Made by a program: the position numbers and the translations under genes | The notes under the pieces: model-generated | What the model saw: only the letters and a program-made list of their open reading frames with translations | The model's database searches: none | What the model was told of the DNA's origin: nothing | NCBI GenBank assembly: GCA_902800255.1 | Contig: CADCDV010000102.1 | Location: forward strand, 1 to 7,608 | Direction of reading: 5' to 3' | DNA length: 7,608 nucleotides | DNA from: an uncultured Erysipelotrichaceae bacterium | GTDB taxonomy: Bacteria > Bacillota_I > Bacilli_A > RFN20 > CAG-826 | Part shown: positions 5,968 through 7,608 of the stretch, piece after piece | Numbering within the stretch: position 1 is the first letter of the stretch | Layout of the letters: the number at the start of each line of letters is the position of its first letter

Positions 5968-7608
5968 ATCCTCAAGTCTAGAGAGGTTCTTGCCATCGAA
6001 ATTGTAATTCGATAGAAAGGTCCTTTTTGATTGTCGTCTTTTTCGTAAGAGTCGTCATAGCTCATCAAGATGACAGGGTCTTTTATTGATTTCTCTGAAT
6101 GGAGATCTTTCTTAATTTGCTTTTGGTTTTCCATTACGAAACCGCCAGCGATATCAATAAGCTCCTGGGAGTTTCTGTACGTCTTCGTAATTTTAAGAAC
6201 ATCCGCATAGCCCATCTTCTCGGAGAATTTAGTGAAAAGGTCAATTTGAGCGCCGGCGAAACGGAAAATCGATTGCCAGTCATCGCCCACCGCTACAATC
6301 TTGGCCTTACTGGCCTTCGAAAGCTTCTCACAGAGGTCAAAACGCTGGAGCGAAATGTCCTGGTACTCATCTACAAGAATGTAGTCGTAAGGAAGGAGAT
6401 CATGATCTGCGATTTTCTTGTCCAAGACATTAACGGCATTGTTGATCATGTCTTCAAAATCGATGGCCTTTGCCTCCATGCGTCTAGCTTCGTAGATATG
6501 GAAGCATTGCTTGGCAATCTCAAGGAACAACTTCGTTCTTTCGTTCTTTATAGCAATCTGCCATTCATCAAACTTCGTATTGATGTCGTAGTTGCAGACT
6601 TTGAAGCGGTTAATGAAATTGCAGACTAACTGGATGAGTTTGTTGAAATACTTTTCCTGGGCGCTTTCTGCAAGTCTCTTGTATATTTCGGCATTGCTTC
6701 TTGTTGTCCCTTCAATGCCAACGCTCTTTAGCTTTTCTTCAAGATGAACAATCAAGTCGCGATTGTCTTTGTATTTGGAGAATGTGTAGATGAGCTTCGT
6801 TCCATGCTGACGATGAAGGAGAACTTTGTCGTTAATGTGCTTTTTGTATTCGGCGGTCTCTTTCTCGCTGAATCGATTGTTGATTCCTTCTTCCGAAAGA
6901 CCAAAGTGCTCAAGATAAATGTCCTGCCCGTTGTAATGAATTAAGAAGTCAGGGCAATAAGGTTTCGTAGTGTCTTTGAAAGCGTACGGGTAGACTGGTT
7001 CATACTCATAATCAATGCCATGGATGAAAAGCCAGTTGGCGATACGGCATTCGTCAGCACTTCTAACCCTTTCATCGTTAATGGTGACCTTTCTAAAGGC
7101 TTGGTCTTTACGATAGTTGTCTAAAGCCGCAGTCAAATCCGACCTCATGGTAATGTTGTCGTTGGCGGACAAGGTCTTGAAAAGTATTACTGCGTTTTCA
7201 GCTTCGAAAGGCATATTTAGGTAAGAAGCAAAGAACAGTAAAACCTTCTTGATGAACCATTCGTCATCTAGCTTTGATACGAGGTATTCCTCAATCACTT
7301 TATACATGAAGCCTTGGTCGACGACTCTTCTTCTTTGGGCCTCGCTTTCGTTGATGATGGTATTACCAACAGAATGGAATGTGGATATGTGAGCCGGTAT
7401 GCCAAGCCTCCCAAAACGATCTTGGAGCTCTTGGGTGGCTTTTCTTGTGAACGAAACGATGAGGATGCGATCCGGGTCTACGCCCTTCTTATCTACCAAG
7501 TACTTAACCTTGGCCTCAATGGTTGTCGTTTTGCCTGCGCCAGCACCAGCAATGACTAGCGTGTAATCTTCATCAGATAAAACCACTCGGCGTTGTTCAT
7601 CGTCCAAT
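5916..7608 (-). CDS. Helicase IV-type UvrD-like DNA helicase with embedded nuclease-like domain, N-terminal part, truncated at window edge
   Basis: ATP-dependent SF1A helicase, probably in DNA repair or recombination. The frame is open to the right edge and begins inside the Q motif (LDDEQRRVVLSDED), so the true start lies outside. Residues counted from 7607: Walker A GAGAGKT (21-27), motif Ia IVSFTRKATQEL (50-61), motif Ic ISTFHS (74-79), Walker B LVDEYQD (411-417), motif III VGDDWQSIFRFAG (440-452) and motif IV TKTYRNS (474-480). Between motifs Ic and II lies a domain with E186 (E-x3-ANWLF), GIDYEYE (197-203), CPDF (218-221) and YLEHFG (231-236), then K261. This pattern suggests a PD-(D/E)xK nuclease-like fold. 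The last 35 or so residues are out of frame: after about 6024-6043 the homology continues in another frame into the C-terminal part. E. coli helD-type proteins are the nearest relatives I recognise. The symbol is left blank because UvrD, PcrA and HelD names overlap. Confidence 0.88.
   Translation of the reverse strand, partial: LDDEQRRVVLSDEDYTLVIAGAGAGKTTTIEAKVKYLVDKKGVDPDRILIVSFTRKATQELQDRFGRLGIPAHISTFHSVGNTIINESEAQRRRVVDQGFMYKVIEEYLVSKLDDEWFIKKVLLFFASYLNMPFEAENAVILFKTLSANDNITMRSDLTAALDNYRKDQAFRKVTINDERVRSADECRIANWLFIHGIDYEYEPVYPYAFKDTTKPYCPDFLIHYNGQDIYLEHFGLSEEGINNRFSEKETAEYKKHINDKVLLHRQHGTKLIYTFSKYKDNRDLIVHLEEKLKSVGIEGTTRSNAEIYKRLAESAQEKYFNKLIQLVCNFINRFKVCNYDINTKFDEWQIAIKNERTKLFLEIAKQCFHIYEARRMEAKAIDFEDMINNAVNVLDKKIADHDLLPYDYILVDEYQDISLQRFDLCEKLSKASKAKIVAVGDDWQSIFRFAGAQIDLFTKFSEKMGYADVLKITKTYRNSQELIDIAGGFVMENQKQIKKDLHSEKSIKDPVILMSYDDSYEKDDNQKGPFYRITISMARTSLDLRICSHGMVIDLSATNTQN
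6024..6043 (-). other. Frameshift region in the helicase gene, two A5 runs
   Basis: On the - strand two runs of five A lie here (at 6024-6028 and 6039-6043). One additional A in either run joins the N-terminal frame to the downstream frame, which then reads LSNYNFDGKN and onward to motif V. A TGA in the downstream frame at about 6056-6058 bounds the shift on one side. The homopolymers favour a one-base indel error or a recent mutation, with slippage as a less likely option. Confidence 0.75.

Noticed and set aside
6099..6629. A 176-codon open frame on the + strand inside the helicase gene.
   Set aside because: It is antisense to conserved helicase motifs II to IV, its translation shows no recognisable family, and its start has no supporting context.

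Overview
The window looks like chromosomal DNA of a low-GC Gram-positive bacterium. A gut- or rumen-type Bacilli / Erysipelotrichia / Tenericutes-related lineage is the best guess. The evidence is moderate GC content (judged by eye, mid-40s), dense gene packing, the family variants seen, and a remnant of the cysS-rlmB-sigH cluster known from Bacillus. Every tryptophan codon I checked is TGG, and TGA appears as a stop, so the standard bacterial code fits better than the mycoplasma code.

There are two transcription domains, and they converge near position 1220. On the + strand, a 5'-truncated aspartate kinase gene (3-1220) enters from the left edge. An apparent intrinsic terminator follows at 1268-1303. 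The two opposing genes overlap by 4 bp at their stop codons, so this terminator sits inside the last codons of the opposing gene.

Everything else is on the - strand, transcribed right to left. First comes a large UvrD-like superfamily 1 helicase of the helicase IV type. Its N-terminus lies beyond the right edge, and its frame is broken near 6024-6043. Next come cysteinyl-tRNA synthetase (cysS), an MgtC/SapB-type membrane protein whose frame is broken near 3271, the 23S rRNA 2'-O-methyltransferase RlmB, and a sigma-70 family factor. cysS to the sigma gene forms a tight run with gaps of 13 to 24 bp, probably one operon. Order and sequence both point to a divergent SigH. In Bacillus the order is cysS-mrnC-rlmB-yacP-sigH. 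Here mrnC and yacP are absent and mgtC sits in the mrnC slot.

The most interesting points are: the helicase architecture (SF1A motor with an embedded PD-(D/E)xK-like domain, two topoisomerase-type zinc ribbons and an RQC-like C-terminal winged helix); two frame breaks that each look like one missing base; a terminator encoded within an opposing reading frame; and a long acidic insert in the aspartate kinase. I see no RNA genes, CRISPR arrays, insertion sequences or phage genes. No gene-free stretch exceeds 100 bp. I find no convincing evidence of a wholly new system here.
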